Below are positions 16,201 through 24,047 of a stretch of 52,917 bases of DNA, piece by piece. The notes under the pieces were generated by a model. That model saw nothing but the letters and a program-made list of their open reading frames with translations. It searched no databases and was not told the origin of the DNA. A program made the translations under genes and the position numbers. Numbering within the stretch: the stretch's first letter is position 1; the number at the start of each line of letters is the position of its first letter. Source of the DNA: JAAFIM01 sp964467315 (GTDB taxonomy: Bacteria > Bacteroidota > Bacteroidia > Chitinophagales > Saprospiraceae); contig CAYXSA010000021.1 of assembly GCA_964467315.1 (NCBI GenBank), positions 1 to 52,917 of the forward strand, read 5' to 3'.

Positions 16201-17877
16201 TGGCTTTATCGGCATTCCTGCGGCATTTTGCAAAGTAAATCTGCGCCAGCCTTGTGTAAGCAGCAGATTATCTAAGGCTTGGGGGCGTTGGATATGGGCG
16301 AGGGGGCGAAGGCTGTCGCTCTCCATATCGAAATAAAAATTAGGCTCGTTTATATCGCCCTTTAGTTCGCTTTGCAGCAAAAGGGAGGCGAGTATATTGC
16401 CCTGTCTATCGTCGGCAAAACTCAATAGCTTTTCATCGACGACGGCGAGCGAAAACGCGCCTTCTACGGGCTTTTGCTGCTCGTCGTGGACTTGTATGCG
16501 CATTTTGACCAATTCGCGGGGCAGGTATTGGCTTTTGTCGGTTTGTATATCGACGCTTAGGCGCTTTTCGCGCTGCAAAAACACCAACCTTTCGGCTTGG
16601 GGCTGTTCGTCGGCATCGAATAGGGTCAGTTGCGCAATGCCCATCGGCATTTGGCTGGTATTGATGCTAATGGCGTTGCTGCCTTTTTGCAAATTTAGCT
16701 GCTCGCTATGCAGTACATCGCCGTTGTTGTGCAGAACCAAATACGCCTTTGTGGCTTTGGGGCTTTGGATTTGCAGATTGAGGTTTTGACTGTTTTGCGA
16801 AAGTAGGCGCAGGGCGAAAATCTCGGTTTGGGCTTTGGGTAGGGCGAAGGTCTTTTTTACGCCTGCGGGGGCTTGCACTTGGGCGTAGTAAGTTTCGCCG
16901 CTTTTGAGCTGTAGGGGCAGGCTGCCCATACCGTCGTGATAACTGCTAAAACTGGCTACCGTATTGCCTTTGCTGTCTTTTATGATGCCTTCTACATCGC
17001 AGGGGCTGCCGTTTTCGTCTAAGGCTTTGAAGGCGATTATTTGTTCTGCATCGGCGCAAAGTCTGCCACCTTCGGCAAAAAATTGCAGGTCGATATTGCC
17101 CAACGAAATGGGTACGGCGCGGGCGATGCTTTCCGTTTGCCCGCGATAGTCGATTTGTACGTTTATTAGCGCGTCGGAGGAGGCGAGCGAGCGGGGCAGG
17201 CGATAATTTATGCGGGCTTTTCCCTCGCCGTCGGTTTTGGCTTCTCGGCGGGCGACGCTTTTGCCATCGAGGAAAACGGTATAGGAAAAAGTTTTTTCGG
17301 CGAGCGGGCTATTGTCGGCTTGGCGCAATTGGATTTCGGCGGCGACCTCATCGCCCGCACCGTAGCCCTCGCGCTCAAAATCTACACGCATCTGCAAGCG
17401 GGGGATTATCGCCGTTTGCACCGTAATTTCTCGCTCAAAAACGGTATTCGTATTTTTTTGCCATTGGGTATAAGCGCGCAGTTTGTATGTGCCGCCTGCC
17501 GCGTTTTTCTTTAGCTCGAAATCGCCCGCCGCCTGTCCGTCAAAGGCTATAAGACTGCGTTTTTCGATTTGTGCGCCGTTGGGAGCGAGCAATTCGACAT
17601 ACAGAATGCGCGAAACGGCGGGGCTTAGGTTGCGCGCATCGCGTACATAAGCGCTAAACCAGATGATTTCGCCCGCTTCATAAAGCGGTTTATCGGTCTG
17701 CAAATAGACCTTTTCGCTGGCTATTTCGGCGGCGTATTTTTGCACTCGCGCGCGCAACTCCTCCAAAAATGGGGGAAAAAACTGGCTCTTGGTCGGGCGC
17801 TGCCAAAAATCGGCTTGAGTCGCAAAAGCAGCAAATACAAATGGCAAAAGCCAATAAAAATTCAATTTGGCAAACAT
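13276..17877 (-). CDS. Alpha-2-macroglobulin family protein with thioester motif
   Basis: A 1533-aa exported macroglobulin. The start is placed at the ATG at 17877 (MFAKLNFYWLLPFVFAAFATQA, a signal peptide); a longer in-frame reading begins in the repeat copy R7 and is discarded. N-terminal MG domains follow, with MG2-like text (YLQTDKPLYEAGEIIWF), then an Ala/Pro/Lys-rich linker near 17.4-15.4 kb. The A2M domain begins at YWNPRLRTNAEG, and the thioester site GCFEQTSS has Cys1069 and Gln1072. A helical TED domain and a receptor-binding-like C-terminal domain complete the family layout. Such proteins trap foreign proteases in the periplasm or at the surface. The usual partner PBP1C is not adjacent. 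The insert between MG and A2M domains includes carboxypeptidase-regulatory-like repeats common in Bacteroidota members. Confidence 0.85.
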   Translation of the reverse strand: MFAKLNFYWLLPFVFAAFATQADFWQRPTKSQFFPPFLEELRARVQKYAAEIASEKVYLQTDKPLYEAGEIIWFSAYVRDARNLSPAVSRILYVELLAPNGAQIEKRSLIAFDGQAAGDFELKKNAAGGTYKLRAYTQWQKNTNTVFEREITVQTAIIPRLQMRVDFEREGYGAGDEVAAEIQLRQADNSPLAEKTFSYTVFLDGKSVARREAKTDGEGKARINYRLPRSLASSDALINVQIDYRGQTESIARAVPISLGNIDLQFFAEGGRLCADAEQIIAFKALDENGSPCDVEGIIKDSKGNTVASFSSYHDGMGSLPLQLKSGETYYAQVQAPAGVKKTFALPKAQTEIFALRLLSQNSQNLNLQIQSPKATKAYLVLHNNGDVLHSEQLNLQKGSNAISINTSQMPMGIAQLTLFDADEQPQAERLVFLQREKRLSVDIQTDKSQYLPRELVKMRIQVHDEQQKPVEGAFSLAVVDEKLLSFADDRQGNILASLLLQSELKGDINEPNFYFDMESDSLRPLAHIQRPQALDNLLLTQGWRRFTLQNAAGMPIKPMFVQEKGEFRGKIVDMYGEPIANLPLHATSKSSGSDSTRTDSAGHFVFKNLALYETFSLESADKKTPLEHSYNRISAFNFSADGQPLKAYRSHPLRGRVLRAEGAPPINYAEVTVFSNSYLFGSVVPDEDGYFTIDMQEAYSTELKIQYQSAHYSSYIDTKEIRSDSLFTFKIGLRITDMELELPSVEVVSENYRERRVMSSITRSAPPMYDNMSARTGSASRKEKKAKAPKKTKAAPVQETAPELAEELPIVERPRPQQTTPPSSPSSTNYYRPREFYAPRYEKIDRSQPLQRNDLRSTVYWNPRLRTNAEGIAEIEFYHSDELSTFTTQLEGISHDGKIALHRTRYSSLQPIEISAKIPSELLAGDLLRLPITLHNRGEATIGRFTLQLPKNLRLLLPASDTLHLPANGSRVLLLPCEVLSSSEGSDSLHISFVTPKCGDFFAAPIRSRPRGFLHHQTFAGKTLKASHNLHINEAIKGSAKLQLRIHSAPNDEMQSTLQAMLRMPSGCFEQTSSTNYPNVLAMQLLQKNPISPELRQTMQAHLQTGYQKLIGYECAGGGFSWYGKDPASEGMTAYGLMQFHEMAKVYDVDKALLERTEKWLLNRRDGKGGWKLSENYTSTWGNTDLAEVYITWAMSECIDNSKKLKREIEASAKSAEKSKDPYLLALSALSLYNVEDSARAREIVQNLLTQRDSAYSLSGKIGSITNSQGKALRIETTALVALAVLRDPALKQHIEPLINYLQSAKDFYGYGSTQGTILYLKAFALYQKMQPQADKNGTLLVRINGQEAARIKYLVGQPINVPALSCPETNGKQSVEILFEHTDSPLPYELQFHYHSRLPANQADCALRLHTQFAQDSAKTGEILRLSARLKNISKENTTMAIAQIGIPAGLTLPIWQLRELQKRKAFSFYEIHEGLLVLHFERLKAGEERSINLDLKADVAGTYTAQAACAYLYYQHEKRQWCEPLKVDIY

Positions 17878-17970
17878 AAGCAATTCGGGTGCATGGGTGG
17901 GAAGATGGGTAAAATAGGCTTCTTTTCCTAAACGCGAATTTTCTGCAAAGGGATAGTTTTTGTTTTTTTT

Positions 17971-18005
17971 TGGCGTGCCCGCTGCCCCAAAAAGGGGGCA
18001 CGCCA
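17971..18005. repeat. Minimal repeat copy R7 (arm C only, perfect hairpin)
   Basis: TGGCGTGCCC is exactly inverted as GGGCACGCCA around GCTGCCCCAAAAAGG. It keeps the terminal GGGCACGCC of the R-family on both sides of an arm-C-like centre but has no GCGTGAGGGATAG, no arm B and no ATAGCCCGACC. A T tract precedes it. Confidence 0.75.
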
Positions 18006-18069
18006 TAAAAAAATCCCAGCACAACGGAAGTTGCACTGGGACGTAAAATGTTTGCAAGAGCGCTTAGCG

Positions 18070-18948
18070 CTATGGGTTGAGGCTCATAAACTTTTGAATA
18101 TCTTTCCAGTCGGATGCCGAAAACAAAGACGAATTAGTAGAAAAAGCCGCTTTATCGGTAGATTTCGGATAGAGTAATTTAGCTGCTTTTACCCTATCGG
18201 AGCTAAAACTAATCGCTTCCAAAACGCCATAAATTTGCAAATTGCTAAAGCAATACTTATTGGCATAAGAGGCGACAAGCTGCACAGGCTCAAAAGAGCC
18301 GTCTAAAGTTTCGATGAGGTTGGAGCAAGCCGAAAGTCCTATTTCTGGGCACTCAGATTTTGGAGGGGTGGGTGCGCTTAAGGCTATGTTTTTGCTGCTT
18401 GCACAAGCCTCGAAGCTATTTTTATGCACTTGTTTGGCTTTCACGTCCAATAGCGCATCGAAGGCTTCAGGTGTGCTATAATCGGTAGTAATTTTTTCGA
18501 CCTTACACAAGCAAAGGTCTTCAAGCTGAGCTTTTGACAAAAAGGGATAGATTTTGCCGTTTTCGCTCTTGCAGCTCTCGAAAATTTTGGTTTGTTGTTC
18601 TTTAGTCCAGCTGCTTGCGCCTGTGCTTGCTTTGTCTTGGAGTTGGATGCCCACGCTTTGTGCGCAGCCTTGTTCGTTTTCGCGCTCTATTTTGCTGCGT
18701 TTTACCTCAATTAGGTTCAGATAATCGGCGGCGTTATAGCTGCTCGTTATTTTTTCGAGTTCGCACAAACAATGCTCCTCGCGTTGGCTTTCGCTTGCTT
18801 TGGGGGCTTTGGTTTTGATGCGTTCTTTGCAGCCATCAAAAAGTGTTTGTTGCTGTTGTTTTGACCAGCTTTGTGCCTGCACTTGTGTAGCAAATAAAAA
18901 ACATACGAAAGATGCCAAATAAAATTTGGCTGATTGGAATTGGAACAT
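18070..18948 (-). CDS. Secreted protein with duplicated Cys domain and DUF4476
   Basis: A 292-aa exported protein (signal peptide to about residue 25, VQAQ). Two homologous units of about 75 residues follow (27-100 and 113-185). Each has W-S/T-K-x-Q-Q, a Cys, then CLC followed by EKIT, and a final Cys, so four Cys per unit with the same spacing and probably two disulfides each. The C-terminal 90 residues match DUF4476 (VLEAISFSSDRVKAAKLLYP), a domain common in Bacteroidota with unknown role. The duplication is seen directly; its function is not known. It is transcribed alone, separated from the macroglobulin gene by R7 and an A-rich stretch. Confidence 0.75.
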   Translation of the reverse strand: MFQFQSAKFYLASFVCFLFATQVQAQSWSKQQQQTLFDGCKERIKTKAPKASESQREEHCLCELEKITSSYNAADYLNLIEVKRSKIERENEQGCAQSVGIQLQDKASTGASSWTKEQQTKIFESCKSENGKIYPFLSKAQLEDLCLCKVEKITTDYSTPEAFDALLDVKAKQVHKNSFEACASSKNIALSAPTPPKSECPEIGLSACSNLIETLDGSFEPVQLVASYANKYCFSNLQIYGVLEAISFSSDRVKAAKLLYPKSTDKAAFSTNSSLFSASDWKDIQKFMSLNP

Positions 18949-19143
18949 ACGGGAAACAAGATGAATGAGTAATGATTACGGTTCATGAGCAAAAGTCTAA
19001 CTATTTTGCTCAAAAATTTTACCCTTTTTTCTTATTTTCTGCGATTTCCAAGCGTATTTTTTTATATATAAAGCTTTATTATACAGTACTTTATGTTTTC
19101 TTTTAAGCAATTCTTTATACGGGCAGTTATACTTATTTTTTTT
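18949..19143. other. AT-rich intergenic stretch
   Basis: No gene and no repeat are seen between the start of the DUF4476 gene and R8. The DNA is strongly AT-rich and probably holds the promoter of the minus-strand gene, but no exact TAnnTTTG was found. Confidence 0.5.
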
Positions 19144-19270
19144 GGGCGTGCCCGCTGCCCCAAAAAGGGGGCAGCGGTCGGGCTATTTGGGGCGAAAACA
19201 TCGCCCAAATGGGCGAACGCCGAAGGCAGCCCCGCAGGGAATGTTTATTCGCCCCTACTATCCCTCACGC
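19144..19270 (-). repeat. Three-way-junction repeat, copy R8
   Basis: On the minus strand: GCGTGAGGGATAG, arm B of the GGGGCGAAT class with an extra nested hairpin, ATAGCCCGACC, arm C GCTGCCCC/GGGGCAGC, GGGCACGCCC and an A8 tract. An extra GC-rich hairpin lies just outside the GCGTG end. Confidence 0.92.
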
Positions 19271-19336
19271 AAAGCTGCCCACGCCGCAAAGGGCGGCGGG
19301 GCGCGGGCACTCTGCCTCCAAATGAAATTTTGCTGT

Positions 19337-19633
19337 TTAGTGGGGCTCTGCTGTTTTGCTGCGGGGGACGCTGTTTTTGGCGAGGAGTTCGCGGACTTCT
19401 TCCTCGTCGTCTTGCTGCTGTAGGGCTTGGCGATTGCGCCACCACATATAACCGACTGTGCCTATGAGGATATAGGGCACCGAGAGCAGGTAAACGATGC
19501 CCATATTGAGCCCTTTGTTGGCTTCTTTGTCGCTATCGGCGGCGGCTTTGCACATGACGCAGCCTTGAGCCGTCGCTGTAGAGGCGAAAGCAACAGAAAA
19601 CAGCAGGGCGAGCAGAAAAATTAGTTTTTTCAT
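19337..19633 (-). CDS. Small membrane protein with CxxC motif
   Basis: A 98-aa protein with a signal peptide (to about residue 23, ATAQ), a CVMC motif at residues 25-28 at the mature N-terminus, one membrane segment (GIVYLLSVPYILIGTVGYMWW, about 45-65) and an acidic cytoplasmic tail. The pattern GCVMCKAAADS...GLNMGIVYLLSVPY is one I associate with a conserved uncharacterised Bacteroidota family. The CxxC could be a redox or metal site on the outer face of the inner membrane. No neighbour clarifies this, since it is flanked by repeats R8 and R9 and by unrelated genes. Start and length look right. Confidence 0.7.
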   Translation of the reverse strand: MKKLIFLLALLFSVAFASTATAQGCVMCKAAADSDKEANKGLNMGIVYLLSVPYILIGTVGYMWWRNRQALQQQDDEEEVRELLAKNSVPRSKTAEPH

Positions 19634-19692
19634 CGTGCGTTTATTTTTTGCGAAGAGGAAAGGCTACAATATATTTTTTAAAAACCATATTT

Positions 19693-19818
19693 GCGTGAGG
19701 GATAGTAGGGGCAGACCAATGTGTCTGCCCTTTGGGCAGCACAGGGGCTGCCCCGAATAGCCCGACCCTGCGACCTTTAAGCGCCCGATTTTCGGGCGCG
19801 AGGAGCAGGGGCACGCCC
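19693..19818 (+). repeat. Three-way-junction repeat, copy R9
   Basis: GCGTGAGGGATAG, arm B with GGGGCAG.../...CTGCCCC and nested AGACCAATGTGTCT-like hairpins, ATAGCCCGACC, arm C closed by CCTGC/GCAGG with inner GCGCCCGA/TCGGGCGC, GGGCACGCCC and an A8 tract. Confidence 0.9.
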
Positions 19819-19826
19819 AAAAAAAA

Positions 19827-22475
19827 CTACTTAAATCTAAAATTCAGCCCCAAAGATACGCGTATCGGGTCTTGCGGTACGGCGGCGAGTTGGGCGGCAT
19901 TGGGGGTGCCCGTGTGATAATAGCGGCTGTTGAGCAAATTGCGTATGCGGAGGAAGATATTTAGCTGCATTTTTTCGTCTTTACTCACGAAAGCACGGTA
20001 TTGCGCAAACAAATTGACGAGTAAAAAGGGCTGATTGCCGAATTGTGCGAAGCTGCTGCCCGTACCGAAGCCCTCGTTGAGCGTGCGCGTGCGGTAAATA
20101 AAGCGCAAATCGCTGCTAAAACCCTTGTAATCGAAGAATGCCCCCGCTTTGACCGTGTGCGGCGCATTGTAAAAGGGCAATTTGTCGGGCTGCTGCCCCG
20201 TTAGGTCGCTGATAGCCCCCGAAACAAAGGCGTAAGACAGACTCAAACGCAGTTGCATATCGTTCGTTTTGTTCAGGAAAATGCGATAATCGAAGCGCGC
20301 CATCGCCCCAAATACGCTGCCGTAGGCGGTAGAAGTCGCTATTTCGGCAACGGGCACGACTATAGAAGCCGTATCGTCTTCGACGAAACGCATATTCGTG
20401 CGTATTTCGTTCTGAAAAAGGTTATCCAGCAGATTAAAATAGCCATTGGCGGCAAAAAAGAAGTCGTTTTTGCTGTAAGAAGTCGAGAACTCGAAGCAGC
20501 GCGAAAACTCGGCGTTCTGCAATTCGATATCATCGGGCGTAGGCAAGCGCCAGTAACCCGCCTGCAAGCCGATAACATTGCCAAAACCATCGACACGCGG
20601 CGTGAAAGCCCCGTAATGCGTAAAAGTTTTCTGAAATGGCGGGGTGAGAATGCCCGTAGAATAGGACAAACGCAGCCGCAATTCATTCGTCGGCTTGTAC
20701 ACCAAACCTATGCGGGGCGCAGGCAGCAGATAATAGTAGCGATAAAAGCCGTCCGCCAGCGGCGTAGGCAGGTCGGTCTGCACATAATCCAAGCGCCCGC
20801 CCGCCGTAATCGTGAGTTTGTCCTTGATTTTGATTTGATATTGGGCGAAAATACCGTAAGTACTGCGGTATTCGTAAAAGGCACGCTGCAAAATCGCCAA
20901 AGAATTGCCTGCGCTATCCTCTATTTCGGAGCCAATATAGTACTGTTCTTGCTCTTCGATGCTAAAACCACGCAGCCAAGGGAACGCCAAATCGCTGGTA
21001 CGCGCCAAAGAATTGCCCGACATAAAGGACAAACCAAAACTCAAGTGGTGATTTTTGTGCATTTTCCAGCCCGCCGAAGCCCGCGCCTGAAAAAACGACT
21101 CATAACCAAATTTATACGCCTCGTTGTAGTTGGAATATACATTCGTAAAACGGCTATTGGGGTCTATCTCCCAGTAATTCCATTGGGCGCTGCTCTGTGT
21201 ACTCCAGCGCTCGCCCTCCCAAGAGTGTCGCAAATACACATTCGTCAAAGAAGTGCCGTAACGGCTGCCCTGCGTCGGCAAAGCATAGCGATAATTGTAG
21301 CCCATCGCCGAACTGTGCCATTCGCCATTGCGCATCGCCCCCAACTCAAAATCTTTATATCGGGCGCGCAAGCCAACAGAATAACCCATCGTGCTAATAT
21401 CGAAACGCTCGCGCTCCCTATCCAAATAAGTCGTATCATCGCCAAAAGGAGAAGACATCATACCCCGATTTTGCAAATACTGCTCCTCGTACCAGCCAAA
21501 TTCATTGGGGTACAAACGCGGCATATACGCCTCCGAAGAGCGATAGAAATGCCCGAAAGCCGCTACTGACCAATCTTTTTTGCCGTAGCCGACATTAAAA
21601 TGGTTTGCCGTCGTGTTGTAAAGTCCGTAACTTGCTTGCACTTCGCCGCCGTTCAGCTTTTCGCCGTCTTGAGTAACGATGTTGATGACCCCGCTGAAAG
21701 CGTCCGCCCCGTATATCGCCGAACTCGGTCCTACAATCACCTCCACGCGCAGCGCCGTAGCTACCAAAATGTTTTGCGCTATCACGATATCCGAACCTAC
21801 CATCGAATTGATGCGTATGCCGTCCTGCATGATAAGCCAGCGCCCACTGCCCGCGATACCCCGCGATGCGATGATATTTGCGTGCTCAGGCGTTACCTTT
21901 TCTTGTATCTCAAATTCGGGCAAATCCTCCAAAATATCCAATAAATACTGATAACCACGCCCCCGTATTTCGTCCTGCGTGATGATGTAGCCCGTATTGG
22001 GCACATCGAGTTGCTTTTCTTCTGTGTTGGTCGATATTTTGGTTTCGGCGTTTTGCTTCGCCTGCAAAGAGGCATAGGTATAATGTATTTCGATTTCTTC
22101 CGCCTGTTTTCTTCCCTTTTTCGGGTCGGTTTTCGTTAGCAAATCGGGGTTGTAGGTCATCTTAAAAAAGACCAAACGCAGGGAAGCGCGCTTGAGTTGT
22201 AGCCCGACCATGCGCTGCGGTGTATAAGCGGGGTTGCGACATTCTACGTCGAAAGTACCATAGGCTAAGGAGTCAAAAACATAGTTGCCGCCTGCATCTG
22301 TCGTCATTTCCTTCTTCACTTTTCCGTCGAGTAGGAGCTGCACTTTTGCGCCTGCCATGTTGCGCCCCGTCGTTTTATCGGTTACTTTTCCGCGTATGCT
22401 CGCGTCCTGCGCCTGCAAAAAGGCGGGCATTCCCAAAAATAGCACGAATAGCCCAAAAATTATAAAATCTCTCAT
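19827..22475 (-). CDS. TonB-dependent receptor with carboxypeptidase-like N-terminal domain
   Basis: An 882-aa outer-membrane receptor. The start is set at the ATG at 22475 (MRDFIIFGLFVLFLGMPAFLQA, signal peptide). Residues 24-100 form the carboxypeptidase D regulatory-like domain common in Bacteroidota receptors (SIRGKVTDKTTGRNMAGAKV). A plug domain follows (IITQDEIRGRGYQYLLDILEDLP; IYGADAFSGVINIVTQDG), then a long 22-strand-type barrel ending in Phe-Arg-Phe-Lys. The substrate cannot be deduced: no SusD-like partner is adjacent, so a polysaccharide-utilisation role is unlikely, and a siderophore, vitamin or metal complex is more probable. It is a single-gene transcript. Plug and barrel are both complete. 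Confidence 0.9.
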   Translation of the reverse strand: MRDFIIFGLFVLFLGMPAFLQAQDASIRGKVTDKTTGRNMAGAKVQLLLDGKVKKEMTTDAGGNYVFDSLAYGTFDVECRNPAYTPQRMVGLQLKRASLRLVFFKMTYNPDLLTKTDPKKGRKQAEEIEIHYTYASLQAKQNAETKISTNTEEKQLDVPNTGYIITQDEIRGRGYQYLLDILEDLPEFEIQEKVTPEHANIIASRGIAGSGRWLIMQDGIRINSMVGSDIVIAQNILVATALRVEVIVGPSSAIYGADAFSGVINIVTQDGEKLNGGEVQASYGLYNTTANHFNVGYGKKDWSVAAFGHFYRSSEAYMPRLYPNEFGWYEEQYLQNRGMMSSPFGDDTTYLDRERERFDISTMGYSVGLRARYKDFELGAMRNGEWHSSAMGYNYRYALPTQGSRYGTSLTNVYLRHSWEGERWSTQSSAQWNYWEIDPNSRFTNVYSNYNEAYKFGYESFFQARASAGWKMHKNHHLSFGLSFMSGNSLARTSDLAFPWLRGFSIEEQEQYYIGSEIEDSAGNSLAILQRAFYEYRSTYGIFAQYQIKIKDKLTITAGGRLDYVQTDLPTPLADGFYRYYYLLPAPRIGLVYKPTNELRLRLSYSTGILTPPFQKTFTHYGAFTPRVDGFGNVIGLQAGYWRLPTPDDIELQNAEFSRCFEFSTSYSKNDFFFAANGYFNLLDNLFQNEIRTNMRFVEDDTASIVVPVAEIATSTAYGSVFGAMARFDYRIFLNKTNDMQLRLSLSYAFVSGAISDLTGQQPDKLPFYNAPHTVKAGAFFDYKGFSSDLRFIYRTRTLNEGFGTGSSFAQFGNQPFLLVNLFAQYRAFVSKDEKMQLNIFLRIRNLLNSRYYHTGTPNAAQLAAVPQDPIRVSLGLNFRFK

Positions 22476-22566
22476 AGTTCCTTGCTTGTCCTTTTTTTCA
22501 ATGCCGAAAAATACGCCCTTTCTACGCAAACACAAAGGGCGCGTAGTTCTTTTATCGTTTTTTTTT

Positions 22567-22664
22567 GGGCGTGCCCGCCGCCGTTGGCGGCGGTCGGGCT
22601 ATCCGCTGCATCAGCCGCGCCCCCTGAAAGGGGGCGCGGCTGGTTCCGCTCCTATCCCTCACGC
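22567..22664 (-). repeat. Three-way-junction repeat, copy R10
   Basis: On the minus strand: GCGTGAGGGATAG, arm B GAGCGGAACC-AGCCGCGCCCCC...GATGCAGCGG, ATAGCCCGACC, arm C CCGCCGCC/GGCGGCGG, GGGCACGCCC and an A tract. Compared with R6, the A-T pair near the base of arm B is G-C here. Confidence 0.93.
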
Positions 22665-22680
22665 AGCGGGCAGCCTCAGC

Positions 22681-22904
22681 GCCCTCAATTTAAGCGATTT
22701 TTACAGCGTTGGGGGCGCTGCCCCAACGCTACTTGTTTGGGAAGCGTAGCGGGGACGCTGCCCGCCACGCTTCTTTTGCAGGGTTTTTCGTTCTCTTGGG
22801 CTTGCACGCTGTACTTGGGTGGGGGCAGCGCCCCCCGCCCAAGTATTCTGCAAATAGCGTTGGGGCAGCGTCCCCAACGCTTAAAATTTAACGCAATGAG
22901 GGCA
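22681..22904. repeat. Compound palindrome of four hairpins
   Basis: The ends GCCCTCA and TGAGGGC are inverted. Inside are four palindromes: 22705-22730 (arms AGCGTTGGGG/CCCCAACGCT), 22741-22773 (GAAGCGT.../...ACGCTTC), 22812-22845 (TACTTGGG/CCCAAGTA) and 22856-22881 (AGCGTTGGGG/CCCCAACGCT). The first and last are inverse copies of each other with one mismatch. All four share a GGGG...CCCC centre around an AGCG/CGCT core. Confidence 0.75.
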
Positions 22905-22929
22905 AGTCCGTATGCCTGCCCTCAAAAAC

Positions 22930-23826
22930 TCACTTCTTCGGCGGCTGAGTGCGGCGAATTTTCCCCTCTGCGAAGTCGCCCGTATCGTGCAAAAAATCCA
23001 ACAAATCGAGGGCGGATTCTTCCGCTATTTCTTCCATCGGTACGTGCCCTACATGCGGATAAATTTTTAGATGGGAATTAGGCAAAAGTTGATGAAAACG
23101 TTGGGCATTATGCACGGGTATCCACATATCTTCTCTGCCCCAGAGGACCAGCGTAGGGGCTTGTATCTCGCGCAGTCGGCTGGTGTTGTCTTTGTAGGGT
23201 TGGTTGACAAGGCTTAGGAAAGCGTCGCTATTGCCATCGCGGGTAAAAAGGTCGTAATATCGGTTGATAAGCTGTTCGGTAACTTTCGTTTGGTCGTAAT
23301 AGACTTGTTTTACGAACTGTTCCAGCACGGCTCGGCGCACGACGTACTTTATGACGCGTCCGAAGATGGGGGCGCGGGCGAGCTTGAAGGGAAGTGGTAT
23401 ATTTTCCTCTTCCAAGAAGCCCGCCGCATCGATTAGTACCAATTTTTTGATGCGTTCGGGATACCTTAGCGCAAACTCCCAACTAAGCCAACCGCCTAAA
23501 GAGTTGCCGACCATATAACATTGGTCGATTTTCAGGATATTCAGAAAGGACTTGAGCACGCGCATGTGGTTGCTCATAGAATAGTCGTTGGCTTCGTTTG
23601 GTCCTGTGAGTCCGAAGCCCATGATATCGAGTCGGATAACGCGAAAATGTTTTTTCAGTATTTTCGCCCAGTCGTTGAAGGTATGCAAGGAGGAGAAAGC
23701 GCCGTGTAGCAATACGAGCGGTTCGCCTTCGCCTTCGTCGCGGTAGTGTATGAGCAGGCTATCGACGACGAGAAAACGCGAAGCATCGGTAGTATATCGA
23801 AATAGAAGACTGTTGAGCGTAGCCAT
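22930..23826 (-). CDS. Alpha/beta-hydrolase fold protein
   Basis: A 298-aa hydrolase of the alpha/beta fold without an obvious signal peptide. The oxyanion region LVLLHGAFSS, the nucleophile elbow GNSLGG (Ser about 109), the acid in WGREDMWIP and the catalytic His in VGHVPMEE are all present and correctly ordered. The cap region is short. The substrate is unknown; sequences of this type include esterases, haloalkane and epoxide hydrolases and C-C bond hydrolases, and nothing in the context decides. It is flanked by the compound palindrome and repeat R11, so it is probably transcribed alone. Length and start are normal. Confidence 0.85.
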   Translation of the reverse strand: MATLNSLLFRYTTDASRFLVVDSLLIHYRDEGEGEPLVLLHGAFSSLHTFNDWAKILKKHFRVIRLDIMGFGLTGPNEANDYSMSNHMRVLKSFLNILKIDQCYMVGNSLGGWLSWEFALRYPERIKKLVLIDAAGFLEEENIPLPFKLARAPIFGRVIKYVVRRAVLEQFVKQVYYDQTKVTEQLINRYYDLFTRDGNSDAFLSLVNQPYKDNTSRLREIQAPTLVLWGREDMWIPVHNAQRFHQLLPNSHLKIYPHVGHVPMEEIAEESALDLLDFLHDTGDFAEGKIRRTQPPKK

Positions 23827-23866
23827 AGAATCGTAAAATCGGGGGACTGTGTTGGGAGTACGCGAC

Positions 23867-24019
23867 GCGTGAGGGATAGTAGGGGCGAATCAACATTCGC
23901 CCTAAAAGGGCGATGCTGATACGCCCCGAATAGCCCGACCGCCGCGTCCCGTAGGGGCAGACCCATGGGTCTGCCCTCACGCCGCCCCTTTGGCGGCGTG
24001 GGGCGCGGCGGGCACGCCC
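23867..24019 (+). repeat. Three-way-junction repeat, copy R11
   Basis: GCGTGAGGGATAG, arm B of the GGGGCGAATCAACATTCGCC class, ATAGCCCGACC, a large arm C with inner hairpins (GGGCAGACCCATGGGTCTGC and a GGCGGCG-type stem), GGGCACGCCC and an A7 tract. Confidence 0.92.
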
Positions 24020-24047
24020 AAAAAAATAAAAAACTGTGCCTATTATT

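Larger units (their letters stand above)
22476..22929. other. Intergenic region made of repeats
   Basis: No gene is seen. Repeat R10 and the compound palindrome at 22681-22904 fill almost all of the region. Confidence 0.8.

Noticed and set aside
13276..18057. The longer start of the macroglobulin gene at 18057
   Set aside because: The extra 60 codons are translated from R7 and its flanks and would bury the signal peptide that begins at 17877.
20253..21569. A 438-codon open frame on the plus strand
   Set aside because: It lies fully antisense to the TonB receptor gene, has no recognisable domain or start context, and is Arg/Ile-rich as expected for a shadow frame in a GC-biased gene.
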